DNA of 37,210 nucleotides from Azospirillum isscasi (GCF_030849505.1 NZ_JAUJFI010000047.1:1-37210); one strand, 5' to 3'; positions 22,402 through 31,064 are shown, counted from the first letter of the stretch. The notes: generated from the letters alone by a model not told the origin. Made by a program: numbers and translations.

Positions 22402-25257
22402 TCAGAACGCCGGTTCCGCGTCCACGGCTTCGGCGCAACGGAGGCACAGCGTCGGGTGTGCGGCGTTCGTGCCGACCTCCGGCAGGATCTTCCAGCAGCG
22501 CTCGCACTTGCCGCCCTCGGCGAGGCCGGGGACCACGGCGATGCCGGCCACGTCGGGCAGGACGAAGGCGCCTTCCGGAGCCGCACCCTCCGCCACGGTG
22601 ATCTGCGAGGTGATGCAGATCTCCGCGAAGTCCACCCCGTCCAGCAGGGCCTTGGTCGCCGCGTCCACGAGGACGGTCGGGTTGGCCTGAAGCGACGAGC
22701 CGATCTTCTTGTTCGCGCGCTCCAGTTCCAGCGCGCCGGTGACGACGCGGCGGACGTTGCGGATGGACTCCCACTTGGCGGCGAGATCGCCGTTGCGCCA
22801 CTCCGCCGGGATGGCCGGGAAGACGCGCAGATGGACGCTCTCCTCGCTCCAGCCCTCGATCCCGGCCAGACCCTCGGGCCGCGCCAGCCACGCCTCCTCG
22901 GCGGTGAAGCAGAGGATCGGGGCCAGCCACGCGGTCAGGGTGGAGAGCAGATGCTCCATCACCGTGCGGACCGAACGGCGGCGGACCGAGCCCGGCGCGT
23001 CGCAGTAGAGGCTGTCCTTGCGGACGTCGAAGTAGAAGGCCGACAGCTCCACGGCGCAGAAATTGTGGATCGCCACCGACAGGTCGTGGAAGTCGTAGGC
23101 TTCGATCTTGGCGCGGACCAGCGCGTCCAGCTCCGACAGGCGGTGCAGGACCCAGCGCTCCAGCTCCGGCATCTCCGCCACGGCGATGCGCTCCGCGGGG
23201 GTGTAGTCGGCCAGCGCGCCCAGGATGTAGCGCAGCGTGTTGCGCAGGCGGCGGTAATGGTCGGCCTGATACTTGATGATCTCCGGGCCGATGCGCTGGT
23301 CCTCGGTGTAGTCGGTGCTGACCACCCAGAGGCGCAGGATGTCGGCGCCGTACTTGTCGCAGACCTCTTGCGGGGCCACCACGTTGCCCAGCGACTTGGA
23401 CATCTTGCGGCCCTGCTCGTCCAGCGTGAAGCCGTGCGTCAGAACCGCGTCGTAGGGCGCGCGGCCCCGCGTGCCGCAGCTTTCCAGCAGGGAGGAATGG
23501 AACCAGCCGCGATGCTGGTCGGAGCCTTCAAGATAGAGCGACGCCGGCCATTTCAGCTCCGGACGCTGCTCCAGCACGAAGGCGTGGGTCGAGCCGGACT
23601 CGAACCACACGTCCACGATGTCCCTGACCTGCTCGTAATCGTCGGCGCGGTGGGCGTTGCCGAGGAAATCCTGCGCCGGGCGGGCGAACCACGCGTCGGA
23701 GCCTTCCTTCTCGAAGATGTCGGCGATGCGGGCGAACACCTCGGCGTCGCGCAGGATCTCGCCGGTCTGCTTGCTGACGAACAGAGCGATCGGCACGCCC
23801 CAGGCGCGCTGGCGGCTGATGCACCAGTCCGGGCGCTGCTCGATCATCGCGCGGATGCGGTTCTCGCCCTGGGCCGGGAACCACGTGGTGTCGGAGATCG
23901 CCTGCAACGCCGTCTTGCGCAGGTCGTTCGTCTCCATGGAGATGAACCACTGCGGCGTGGTGCGGAAGATCAGCGGGGCCTTCGACCGCCAGGAATGCGG
24001 GTAGCTGTGCTTGATCCGGCCCTTGGCGAGCAGCGCCCCGACCTCCTGGAACGCCTTCAGCACGGCGCCGTTGGCCTCGCCCGGCTTGCCCTCCGCGGTG
24101 TAGACGCGCAGGCCGGCGAACAGCGGCACATGGTCGTAGTAGCGCCCGTCCTCGCCGACCGTCTGCGGCACCTCGATGCCGTTGGCCTGACCCAGGTGGA
24201 AGTCGTCCTCGCCGTGGCCGGGGGCGATGTGGACGAAGCCGGTGCCGGCGTCGGTCGTCACGAAATCGCCGGCCAGCAGCGGCACCTGGAAGTCGTAGCC
24301 GCTGCGGGTCAGCGGGTGGTGGCAATAGCCGCCGGCCAGACGCGAGCCGGGGAAGCGGTGCAGCAGCCGCGCGTCCTTGATCTTGGTTTCCTTGAAGACG
24401 GTCTCGGCCAGCGCGGTGGCCAGCACGAGCCGCTCGCCGACCTCGGCGAGGCTGCCCTCCTCGACCGCCAGCACCTTGTAGACCGCGTATTCGATGTCCT
24501 CGCCGAAGGCGATGGCGCGGTTGCCCGGCAGGGTCCAGGGGGTGGTCGTCCAGATGACGATGTTGGCGTCGTCGACCTCCGGCGCCGGCGAGCCCCAGAT
24601 GGCGAAGCGCGCGAAGACGGTGGTGGAGGTGTGGTCGTGGTATTCGATCTCCGCCTCGGCCAGCGCGGTCTTCTCCACCACCGACCACATGACCGGCTTG
24701 GCGCCCTTGTAAAGGCCGCCGTTCATGGCGAACTTGTGGATCTCGCGGACGATCTGCGCCTCGGCGGGCAGGGTCATGGTCAGGTACGGGTCGGCCCAGT
24801 TGCCTTCCACGCCCAGGCGGCGGAACTCGCCGGCCTGAACGTCCACCCACTTCTGGGCGAACTGGCGGCACTCGGCGCGGAACTGGTTGAGCGGAACCTC
24901 GTCCTTGTCCTTGCCCTCGGCCCGGTACTTCTCCTCGATCTTCCACTCGATGGGCAGGCCGTGGCAGTCCCAGCCGGGGACGTAGTTGGAATCGTAGCCC
25001 TGCATCTGGCGCGAGCGGACGATGACGTCCTTCAGCACCTTGTTGACGGCGTGGCCGATGTGGATGTTGCCGTTGGCGTAGGGCGGGCCGTCGTGCAGGA
25101 CGAACTTCTCACGGCCCTTCGCCGTCTCGCGCAGCCGCTGGAAGAGGCCCATGTCCTCCCAGCGCTTCAGCAGCTCCGGCTCCTTGGTGGGCAGGCCGCC
25201 GCGCATGGGGAAATCGGTGCGGGGCAGGAAGACGGTGGACTTGTAGTCGCGGGTCAT
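22402..25257 (-). CDS. ileS: isoleucine-tRNA ligase
   Basis: A 951-residue class I aminoacyl-tRNA synthetase that charges tRNA-Ile and edits valine. The ATP site motif HIGH is at 66-69 within GPPYANGNIHIGHAVNKVLKD, and KMSKS is at 618-622. PGWDCHGLPIEWK is the family block after HIGH. The CP1 editing domain lies between them. The C-terminal CERCWKILPEVG...CLRC provides four zinc-binding cysteines as in E. coli IleS. ATG 25257 (MTRDYKSTVFLPRTDFPMRG) is chosen for family start and the AGGAAA upstream; the frame opens 23 codons earlier without support. No T-box leader was seen, as expected for Proteobacteria. Confidence 0.98.
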   Translation of the reverse strand: MTRDYKSTVFLPRTDFPMRGGLPTKEPELLKRWEDMGLFQRLRETAKGREKFVLHDGPPYANGNIHIGHAVNKVLKDVIVRSRQMQGYDSNYVPGWDCHGLPIEWKIEEKYRAEGKDKDEVPLNQFRAECRQFAQKWVDVQAGEFRRLGVEGNWADPYLTMTLPAEAQIVREIHKFAMNGGLYKGAKPVMWSVVEKTALAEAEIEYHDHTSTTVFARFAIWGSPAPEVDDANIVIWTTTPWTLPGNRAIAFGEDIEYAVYKVLAVEEGSLAEVGERLVLATALAETVFKETKIKDARLLHRFPGSRLAGGYCHHPLTRSGYDFQVPLLAGDFVTTDAGTGFVHIAPGHGEDDFHLGQANGIEVPQTVGEDGRYYDHVPLFAGLRVYTAEGKPGEANGAVLKAFQEVGALLAKGRIKHSYPHSWRSKAPLIFRTTPQWFISMETNDLRKTALQAISDTTWFPAQGENRIRAMIEQRPDWCISRQRAWGVPIALFVSKQTGEILRDAEVFARIADIFEKEGSDAWFARPAQDFLGNAHRADDYEQVRDIVDVWFESGSTHAFVLEQRPELKWPASLYLEGSDQHRGWFHSSLLESCGTRGRAPYDAVLTHGFTLDEQGRKMSKSLGNVVAPQEVCDKYGADILRLWVVSTDYTEDQRIGPEIIKYQADHYRRLRNTLRYILGALADYTPAERIAVAEMPELERWVLHRLSELDALVRAKIEAYDFHDLSVAIHNFCAVELSAFYFDVRKDSLYCDAPGSVRRRSVRTVMEHLLSTLTAWLAPILCFTAEEAWLARPEGLAGIEGWSEESVHLRVFPAIPAEWRNGDLAAKWESIRNVRRVVTGALELERANKKIGSSLQANPTVLVDAATKALLDGVDFAEICITSQITVAEGAAPEGAFVLPDVAGIAVVPGLAEGGKCERCWKILPEVGTNAAHPTLCLRCAEAVDAEPAF

Positions 25258-25336
25258 GTGGGGGATTTCCTGAACCTGGAGCAGAACCGTCGGGCGGCGG
25301 CGGTCAGGCCCCCGACACACGCACAAACGAGGCGGT

Positions 25337-25360
25337 CCCGGCCCCCCTCAGGAGGCCGGG
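25337..25360 (-). terminator. GC-rich hairpin between pyrE and ileS
   Basis: CCCGGCC at 25337-25343 pairs with GGCCGGG at 25354-25360, with further pairs inside. It lies after the pyrE stop on the minus strand. The tail is only weakly T-rich (CTCGTTTG), so termination is possible but not certain. Confidence 0.45.
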
Positions 25361-25465
25361 TTGGTAATTCGCGCCATGCGCGCCATGACCCACGCCGGAT
25401 GCATCATCGCGCGGGATATTAGCGGTGTGGGCGGTGCGGTCAAGGCGCGGCGCCTCCGGACGGCG

Positions 25466-26176
25466 TCAGTCGAAGCTGGCCTTGCCGCCGTGGGCGGCGG
25501 ACCAGCCGACCGGGTCGTTCAGGAACTTCTCGACTTCCGACAGGGTGTTCTCGTCGAAATAGCGGTTCTCGCGGGCGACCTTCAGCACGTCCCACCAGGT
25601 GCACAGCTCGTGCAGGCGGACGCCGATGCGGTCCATGTTGGTCTTCGACTGCGGGAAGATGCCGTAATGGAAGATCACGAAGCTGTCGGTCACCGTGGCC
25701 CCGCCGTTGCGCAGCGCCGTGACGAAGTTCTCCTTGCTCTTGCCGTCGGTGGCGAGGTCCTCGACCAGGATGACCCGCTGCCCCTCGGTCAGCACGCCCT
25801 CGATCTGGGCGTTTCGCCCGAAGCCCTTCGGCTTCTTGCGGACATACTGCATGGGCAGTTCCAGCCGTTCCGCGATCCAGGCGGCGAAGGGGATGCCCGC
25901 CGTCTCGCCGCCGGCCACCGCGTCGATGCTCTCATAGCCGATCTCGCGCTCGATGGTCTGGACGGCGAAGTCCATCAGAGCCTTGCGGGCGCGCGGGAAG
26001 GACACGATGCGCCGGCAGTCGGTGTAGACCGGGCTCGCCCAGCCGGAGGTGAAGATGAAGGGCGTCTCGGCGTTGAAATGCAGCGCCTTGATTTCCAGCA
26101 GGATCTTCGCGGCGGTGGCGGCAATCGTTGCCCGGTCACCATTGGTCGGGGCGGGCAGGGCGGCGGCGGTGGTCAT
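25466..26176 (-). CDS. pyrE: orotate phosphoribosyltransferase
   Basis: A 236-residue enzyme that joins orotate to 5-phosphoribosyl-1-diphosphate to give orotidine 5'-phosphate in pyrimidine synthesis. [14 protein letters not shown] is the PRPP-binding motif of type I phosphoribosyltransferases. [17 protein letters not shown] and [15 protein letters not shown] are further PyrE blocks, and [10 protein letters not shown] carries the catalytic-loop lysines. GGGAG lies about nine bases before ATG 26176. The C-terminal 40 residues ([16 protein letters not shown]...) extend beyond short PyrE forms, as in other alphaproteobacteria. It follows ribF and the 58-residue gene on the same strand. Confidence 0.95.
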   Translation of the reverse strand: MTTAAALPAPTNGDRATIAATAAKILLEIKALHFNAETPFIFTSGWASPVYTDCRRIVSFPRARKALMDFAVQTIEREIGYESIDAVAGGETAGIPFAAWIAERLELPMQYVRKKPKGFGRNAQIEGVLTEGQRVILVEDLATDGKSKENFVTALRNGGATVTDSFVIFHYGIFPQSKTNMDRIGVRLHELCTWWDVLKVARENRYFDENTLSEVEKFLNDPVGWSAAHGGKASFD

Positions 26177-26264
26177 GGCCTAACGGCTCCCAGGGAGGCT
26201 CAAACTGCCCCGTGTGTAGCCCCCCGGCGTGCGAATCGCAATGGGGCGGGCTTGCCCTCCGCCG

Positions 26265-26441
26265 TCACTTCCCGGGCAGAGCCAGCGTGATGCAGCGGGT
26301 CAGCACGGGATTGCCGGTCATCTCGCGGTAGGCTTGGACGATGGCGGGCTCCGCGGCCTTGCACTGCTCCATCGTCTGGAACTCGATGGTGGTCGGGCCG
26401 CCCTGGTTCAGGATGAACAGCAGCAGGATCACGCGGTCCAT
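26265..26441 (-). CDS. 58-residue protein translationally coupled to ribF
   Basis: ATG 26441 lies three bases after the ribF stop (TGAGCGATG). AGGAGG, formed by the last codons of ribF, lies eight bases upstream of it. The frame encodes 58 residues beginning MDRVILLLFILNQGGPTT and ending CITLALPGK. The first ~12 residues are hydrophobic and may be a short export or membrane-insertion segment. Two cysteines (27 and 50) could form a disulfide if exported. No family is recognised. The excellent ribosome-binding site and tight coupling to ribF support a real gene, but no link to flavin synthesis is shown. Confidence 0.7.
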   Translation of the reverse strand: MDRVILLLFILNQGGPTTIEFQTMEQCKAAEPAIVQAYREMTGNPVLTRCITLALPGK

Positions 26442-26444
26442 CGC

Positions 26445-27395
26445 TCAGCCCTCCTTCCGGCCGGCGAGCACGGCGCGGGCCGCCGCGGCGTCCTGGACGA
26501 TCTGATCCTTCAGCTCGTTGAAGCTGGCGAACTTGCGCTCCGGCCTCAGGAACTCGATGAGCTGGACGCGCAGATGCTGGCCGTACAGGTCGCCGTCGAA
26601 GTCGAGCAGGTGGGTCTCCAGCCGCTCCACCGTTCCGCCCACGGTCGGGCGGCGGCCCAGATTGGCCACGCCGTCGCGCCAGACGGTGCCCGCCCCATGG
26701 TCCACCCCGGTCCGCACCGCGTAGACGCCGAAGGCGGGGCGTTGATAGTCGGCCAGCTCGACGTTGGCGGTGGGGAAGCCGATGGTGCGGCCCTTGTGGT
26801 CGCCATGCTCCACGCGCCCCTCGATCTCCCAGGCGGAGCCGAGCAGGCGGGCCGCCTCGCGCGGGTTGCCGGCGACCAGCGCGTCGCGCACGCGGGTCGA
26901 GGAATAGACGCCGCCCGCATCGTCGGACACCGGCCCGACCTCGGTCACGCCGAAGCCGTGCTCAGCACCGGCCTGCCGCAGCAGGGCGGGGTCGCCGCCG
27001 CGGCCATGGCCGAACAGGAAGTCGTAGCCGCAGACGACGTGCCGCGCGCCCAGCCCGGCCACCAGATCCTCGCGGATGAAGGCGTCGGCGGTCTTGTGCA
27101 GGAAGCTCTCGTCGAAATGGCAGACGAACAGCAGGTCCACCCCCAGCGCCTCGACGTGGCGGGCCTTGACGCGGAAGGGCGACAGGCGGAAGGGGGCGTC
27201 GTCCGGGCGGAAGACGGAGCGCGGATGCGGTTCGAAGGTCATCACCGCCGAAGGCGCGCCGAGATCGCGGGCGATCCGCTGGGCGGTGGCGATCACCGCC
27301 TGATGGCCGCGGTGCACGCCGTCGAAGTTGCCCAGGGCGACGACGGCCCCGCGGGCATCCTCCGGCAGGTCGGCGGTGTGTCGGAACAAACGCAT
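26445..27395 (-). CDS. ribF: bifunctional riboflavin kinase/FMN adenylyltransferase
   Basis: A 316-residue enzyme that phosphorylates riboflavin to FMN and then adenylates it to FAD. The N-terminal adenylyltransferase has VALGNFDGVHRGHQAVI (the nucleotidyltransferase GxFDGxHxGH motif) and YSSTRVRDAL. The C-terminal kinase has GRTIGFPTANVEL and the LETHLLDFDGDLYGQ block with the catalytic Glu. ATG 27395 (MRLFRHTADLP) is chosen as the family start; the frame opens 21 codons further upstream. The ribosome-binding site is weak. Its product FMN is the ligand of the riboswitch that controls ribB elsewhere in the window. The 58-residue gene follows directly, then pyrE. Confidence 0.96.
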   Translation of the reverse strand: MRLFRHTADLPEDARGAVVALGNFDGVHRGHQAVIATAQRIARDLGAPSAVMTFEPHPRSVFRPDDAPFRLSPFRVKARHVEALGVDLLFVCHFDESFLHKTADAFIREDLVAGLGARHVVCGYDFLFGHGRGGDPALLRQAGAEHGFGVTEVGPVSDDAGGVYSSTRVRDALVAGNPREAARLLGSAWEIEGRVEHGDHKGRTIGFPTANVELADYQRPAFGVYAVRTGVDHGAGTVWRDGVANLGRRPTVGGTVERLETHLLDFDGDLYGQHLRVQLIEFLRPERKFASFNELKDQIVQDAAAARAVLAGRKEG

Positions 27396-27568
27396 GCGTG
27401 CACGCCCTGATGGTCTGTGGGCCGCGGACGGCCCCCGGAAACGATGGCGGCCCGCCATCGGGCGGGCCAGGCCATGGGCGTCTTATATAGACCGGAGCCG
27501 GCGCGTGGTCTACGCACCGGCTTCAGGCAAGCCAATTCGGTTGGAAAGGGCTCGGCCGGAGGAGGCGG

Positions 27569-28018
27569 TCAGCCGCGGGACGGGACCATCAGCAGGGCCT
27601 CGCCCTCGATCACCACCGTCTCACCCACGGTGCAGACCGTGCGCACGACGGCGCGGCGCTTTTCCGGGATGATCTCGGTCACGGTGGCGCGGGCGGTCAC
27701 CGTGTCGCCGGCGCGGACCGGCGCCTTGAACCGCACGGTCTGGCTCATGTAGATCGCGCCCGGACCCGGCAGCTTGGTGCCCAGAACGGCGGAGATGAAG
27801 CTGACGCTCAGCATGCCGTGGGCGATGCGGCCCTGGAACATGGTGCCGCTGGCGTATTCCTGATTCAGGTGGACCGGGTTGGTGTCGCCGGAGATGCCGG
27901 CGAACAGCACGATGTCCGCCTCGGTGACCGTCTTCGAAAAGGACGCCGTCATGCCGACGGACAGATCCTCGATGCAGTGGCCCTCGTTGTCCTTCACGAC
28001 CTGGCGAACATCGTCCAT
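27569..28018 (-). CDS. MaoC-family (R)-specific enoyl-CoA hydratase
   Basis: A 149-residue hot-dog-fold hydratase. The catalytic motif DTNPVHLNQEYA (Asp and His of the hydratase-2 site), followed by FQGRIAHGMLSVSFISAVLG, is that of PhaJ-type enzymes. These hydrate trans-2-enoyl-CoA to (R)-3-hydroxyacyl-CoA and can feed polyhydroxyalkanoate synthesis. Alternative roles in acyl-CoA metabolism are possible. ATG 28018 has AAGGA eight bases upstream; an ATG six codons earlier lacks one. The gene stands alone and faces away from the SDR gene across a 357-base region. Which chain length it prefers cannot be read from sequence. Confidence 0.88.
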   Translation of the reverse strand: MDDVRQVVKDNEGHCIEDLSVGMTASFSKTVTEADIVLFAGISGDTNPVHLNQEYASGTMFQGRIAHGMLSVSFISAVLGTKLPGPGAIYMSQTVRFKAPVRAGDTVTARATVTEIIPEKRRAVVRTVCTVGETVVIEGEALLMVPSRG

Positions 28019-28069
28019 AACGCGGTTCCTTTTCATCAAGCACCGGCGGTGCGGTGCGACAACACGTAT

Positions 28070-28091
28070 GGTGCAGCGCGATATATGCACC
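28070..28091. promoter_or_regulatory. inverted repeat upstream of the hydratase gene
   Basis: GGTGCA (28070-28075) and TGCACC (28086-28091) are separated by ten bases, about 50 bases upstream of the hydratase start. The position suits a repressor or activator site overlapping the promoter. The regulator is unknown. Confidence 0.35.
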
Positions 28092-28143
28092 GCAACCATG
28101 TGATGGCAACACGACTCGCCTGAAATAGTGAAAAAATCTCTAA

Positions 28144-28187
28144 CCTCTTCCGAAAGAGGAGGACAGTCGAGGCGCTCCGCCTCTTTT
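28144..28187 (+). terminator. two tandem hairpins ending in a T-run
   Basis: CCTCTT-CCGA-AAGAGG (28144-28159) is followed by GAGGCG-CTC-CGCCTC (28169-28183) and TTTT. The second hairpin plus T-run looks like a plus-strand intrinsic terminator, yet no plus-strand gene ends nearby. It could end a small RNA or leader starting in the hydratase promoter region. Confidence 0.5.
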
Positions 28188-28242
28188 CACCGCGCCGACG
28201 ATTTCAGTTCCGTGACAGTAAAGAACCGGGGCGGGCCCGATT

Positions 28243-28262
28243 AATTTGTGTACCGACAAATT
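28243..28262. promoter_or_regulatory. palindromic operator candidate upstream of the SDR gene
   Basis: AATTTGTGTACCGACAAATT: seven-base arms match perfectly around a six-base centre. It is AT-rich within GC-rich surroundings and lies 114 bases before the SDR start. The shape fits a dimeric repressor such as a TetR-family protein; no regulator gene is adjacent. Confidence 0.45.
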
Positions 28263-28375
28263 GCCGCGCCGCGCCGCGGAATGCGTGGCGACTCGGGAGA
28301 TGGGCGGCTTGACTTCCGGCCCGCGCGGCCAACCGTCACCTCTCATCCCCTCCAGGCAGCGACGGAACCCGACCC

Positions 28376-29191
28376 ATGCCCCACCGCTTCGCGCTGGTCA
28401 CCGGCGGCACCTCCGGCATCGGCGCCGGCTTCGCCCGTGCCCTTCCCACCGACACCGGCCTTCTGCTGGCCGCCCGCAACGCCGAGGCCCTGACCGCCGC
28501 CAAGGCGGAACTGGAGGCCGCGGGACGCCGGGTGGAGGTGCTGGCCTCCGACCTGACCACCGACGAGGGGCGGAGCGCCCTGATCCAGAAGGCGGAGACG
28601 CTGGAGATCGATCTCCTCATCAACAACGCCGGGTCCGGCGCCTTCGGGCCGGTGCTCGACAACCCGCCGGAGGCGGAGCGGGCGACGGTGGAACTGAACG
28701 TGGTGGCGACCACGGTGCTGACCCGCGCGCTTCTGCCCGGCATGATCGAGCGGGCGGCCCGCGACGGGCGCCGCGCCGGGCTGATCCTGGTGTCCAGCAC
28801 CGCGGCCTTCCAGCCGGTGCCGTTCCTGGGGACCTACTGCGCCAGCAAGAGCTTCATCCTGGCCTATGGCGAGGCGCTGGCGGCGGAACTGAGGCGCAAG
28901 CCGGTGGATGTGCTGGTGCTGTGCCCCGGCGCCACCCGCACCGCCTTCGGCAGGCGCGCCGGCTTCGCCCTGAACGCGCTGCCGGGGGCCGCCGACCCGA
29001 TGGACGTGGCGCGGGAGGGGTTGCAGGCGCTGGGCCGCCGCACGGTGCATGTGCACGGCTTCGGCACCCGCAACATGCTGCGCCCCTTCCTGTGGTCGCG
29101 CCACGCGGCGTCGGGCGGGCTGGGCGCTCTGCTCGCCGCTTTCGACAGGGGCCAGCGCGCCGGGCGGACCGTCCGCCCGCCGCGGGCCTGA
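28376..29191 (+). CDS. short-chain dehydrogenase/reductase
   Basis: A 271-residue classical SDR. TGGTSGIGAGFA near residue 9 is the NAD(P)-binding glycine motif, and NNAG follows near residue 84. The catalytic Ser is in LVSSTAAF, and Tyr/Lys are in TYCASKSF. LCPGATRTAF is the usual post-active-site block. The Arg in AARNAE after the second strand favours NADPH. The C-terminal part, with VHVHGFGTRNMLRPF, resembles SDRs that act on lipids or sterol-like substrates, but the substrate is unknown. The ribosome-binding site is weak (GGAACCCGACCC). The stop codon lies in the first of three 14-base direct repeats. Confidence 0.88.
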   Translation: MPHRFALVTGGTSGIGAGFARALPTDTGLLLAARNAEALTAAKAELEAAGRRVEVLASDLTTDEGRSALIQKAETLEIDLLINNAGSGAFGPVLDNPPEAERATVELNVVATTVLTRALLPGMIERAARDGRRAGLILVSSTAAFQPVPFLGTYCASKSFILAYGEALAAELRRKPVDVLVLCPGATRTAFGRRAGFALNALPGAADPMDVAREGLQALGRRTVHVHGFGTRNMLRPFLWSRHAASGGLGALLAAFDRGQRAGRTVRPPRA

Positions 29192-29223
29192 GAACGCGGG
29201 CCTGAGAACACAGCTCTGAGAAC
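29182..29223 (+). repeat. three 14-base direct repeats carrying stop codons in all frames
   Basis: GCGGGCCTGAGAAC occurs at 29182-29195 and again at 29196-29209, then a diverged copy ACAGCTCTGAGAAC at 29210-29223. Each contains TGA, and because 14 is not a multiple of three the three TGAs fall in different frames. The array fills the gap between the converging SDR and RlpA genes. Confidence 0.8.
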
Positions 29224-29832
29224 TCAGCGGTCCGAACCGGAACCGGTCTGCCGATCGGCGCCGGACGCGCCGGACAGGGCGTCCCGGTCCTTTCCGGCCT
29301 GCGGCTTTTCGGCGACCTGAGTCTTGTCGGCCTTCTCGGCCTTGGCCTCGACCTTTTCCTTCACGGCCTCGGTCGGCTGTTCGGACGGCTTGGCCTCGAC
29401 GCGGACCGGGGCCACGCCGTCCTCGATCATGTCGATCTGCCGGGCGGCCTGCTTCGACAGGTCGATGACCCTCCCGTCCACATAGGGGCCGCGGTCGTTG
29501 ACGATGACCTCGACGCTCTTGCCGTTGTCCTGGTTGGTCACGGTGACCTTGCTGCCCAGGGGCAATTCGCGCGAGGCGGCGGTCGGCTTGTTCTGGTCGA
29601 AGCGCTCGCCGCTGGCCGTCTTCTTCCCATGGAACGAGCCGCCGTAGAAGGACGCCTCGCCCTCATGGACGATGACCGGCTCGCCCTCGTCCGTGCGCTC
29701 CACGGCGATCGGCGGGACCGAGGCGTCCTTGGCGCTTTGCGGTTTGGACGACGGCTGGGCCTGGACGGCCATGGGGGACAGAGCCAGGGACAGGGCGCAG
29801 AGCGCCGCGGACAGGTTACGCGCCATGTGCAT
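29224..29832 (-). CDS. RlpA-like double-psi beta-barrel protein, exported
   Basis: A 202-residue protein with a signal peptide ([20 protein letters not shown], cut after VQA). The RlpA-like domain spans about residues 55-130: [54 protein letters not shown]. It carries the conserved DRGP and the E and D residues of the lytic site. RlpA proteins cut glycan strands lacking stem peptides at the division site in some bacteria. The usual C-terminal SPOR domain is missing. Instead there is a Lys/Glu/Ala-rich tail (about 140-202) with repeats such as [12 protein letters not shown], likely disordered. The N-terminal Cys here is not in a lipobox. GGGAGGT lies eight bases before ATG 29832. Confidence 0.88.
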   Translation of the reverse strand: MHMARNLSAALCALSLALSPMAVQAQPSSKPQSAKDASVPPIAVERTDEGEPVIVHEGEASFYGGSFHGKKTASGERFDQNKPTAASRELPLGSKVTVTNQDNGKSVEVIVNDRGPYVDGRVIDLSKQAARQIDMIEDGVAPVRVEAKPSEQPTEAVKEKVEAKAEKADKTQVAEKPQAGKDRDALSGASGADRQTGSGSDR

Positions 29833-29972
29833 TCGAATGTACCTCCCATTGGACCTCGACAACATCCAGGGGAGGGCGGGGGTTCCGCCGGGTGGCCGGC
29901 CCCGTGCCGCGGGCTGGACCCGCCCGGCCCGTTGATGCTTCAATCGTCCGACCAACGAAGGAGAGCGCAGGA

Positions 29973-30938
29973 ATGGCCGTGACCGTGGCGGATTTGGGGC
30001 CAGATCCGGGGCCGGACCTGGGTGTGGAGCCGCGGTTCGGCTGGTTGACGATGGAGGACGGGGCGAGGCTGCGCACCGCCCATTGGCCGGCGGCCACCAC
30101 CCCGCCGCGCGGCACCGCGCTGCTGCTGACCGGGCGGGCGGAGTTCATCGAGAAATACACGGAGACGGCGGGGGAACTGCTGGCCCGCGGTTTCCAGGTC
30201 TTCGGTTTCGATTGGCGCAACCAGGGCCTGTCGGACCGGCCATTGCCCAACCGGCAGATCCATCACCTGGACAGCTTCGACACGCTGGCCGGCGACCTGG
30301 AGGCGGTGGTGGAGCGGATGGTGAGGCCGCGGCAGGCCGGGCCGCTGCTGGTGCTCGCCCACAGCATGGGCGGGCTGGCCGCCCTGCTGGCCCTGCTGCG
30401 CAACCCCGCCCTGTGCGACGCGGCGGTGCTGACGGCGCCGATGTTCGACATCTTCACCGGCCCGGTGCCGCGCCGCATGGCGGTCTGGCTGGCCGAGCGC
30501 CTCTGCGCCCGCGGGCGGGGCGCCGAATACGCCTTCGGCCAGCACGACTACGATCCGGTGGAGGGGCTGTTCACCCCCGCCAACCCGATCACCTCCGACC
30601 CGCGCCGCTACGCCGCTTTCCACGACGCCTTCCGCAACCGGCCCGAGTTGCGGGTGGGCGGGGTCAGCTTCGGCTGGGTGCGGGCGGCGCTGCGCGCCTC
30701 CGACCACATCCGCGTCACGGCGCCGCTGGAGCGGGTGACCACCCCCGTCCTGCTGCTGAGCGCCCCCGCCGACGCCGTCGTCCGCTCGGACGCGCACCGG
30801 CTGGCCGCGGCGCGGCTGGGCAACGCCGTGCTGAAGGAGCATCCCGAGGCCAAGCACGAGCTGCTGATGGAGCGTGACGCCATCCGCGACCGGGTGTGGG
30901 CGGACATCGACTCCTTCCTGGCCTCCGTGCATCTGTAA
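29973..30938 (+). CDS. alpha/beta hydrolase, lysophospholipase/monoacylglycerol lipase-like
   Basis: A 321-residue cytosolic hydrolase. [14 protein letters not shown] carries the nucleophile Ser, [11 protein letters not shown] the Asp, and [11 protein letters not shown] the His of the catalytic triad. [10 protein letters not shown] and [13 protein letters not shown] are the oxyanion-loop blocks found in the PldB/monoacylglycerol lipase group. There is no signal peptide. AAGGAGA lies eight bases before ATG 29973, which decides the start against one 27 codons upstream. Substrates are probably lysophospholipids or monoacylglycerols (family knowledge), but esterases with other substrates share these motifs. 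Confidence 0.9.
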   Translation: MAVTVADLGPDPGPDLGVEPRFGWLTMEDGARLRTAHWPAATTPPRGTALLLTGRAEFIEKYTETAGELLARGFQVFGFDWRNQGLSDRPLPNRQIHHLDSFDTLAGDLEAVVERMVRPRQAGPLLVLAHSMGGLAALLALLRNPALCDAAVLTAPMFDIFTGPVPRRMAVWLAERLCARGRGAEYAFGQHDYDPVEGLFTPANPITSDPRRYAAFHDAFRNRPELRVGGVSFGWVRAALRASDHIRVTAPLERVTTPVLLLSAPADAVVRSDAHRLAAARLGNAVLKEHPEAKHELLMERDAIRDRVWADIDSFLASVHL

Positions 30939-31019
30939 GTGCGGTCGTGCTAGGTCCTTGGCGCGGGCGGCGACGCGCCCACATGAGAGACGTTTTTACG
31001 CCTTAAGGGTCTGCATCCC

Positions 31020-31064
31020 ATGTCCGATTTGCCCATGTCCGAGTTGCCCATGTCCGAATTGCGT
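31020..31064 (+). repeat. 15-base triplicated start-codon repeat
   Basis: ATGTCCGATTTGCCC, ATGTCCGAGTTGCCC and ATGTCCGAATTGCGT follow each other in frame. Each unit has its own ATG. Differences lie mostly at third codon positions. Confidence 0.85.

Noticed and set aside
22231-25422. Long open frame of over 1000 codons opposite ileS and lspA
   Set aside because: Composition is Arg/Val/Gly/Asp/His-rich, with no motifs, and it mirrors the codon bias of the real genes. Opposite-strand open frames are expected at this GC content.
29161-29180. Palindrome GGGCGGACCGTCCGCCC near the end of the SDR gene
   Set aside because: It lies inside Arg/Pro codons of the SDR C-terminus and can arise by chance at this GC content; no T-run follows.
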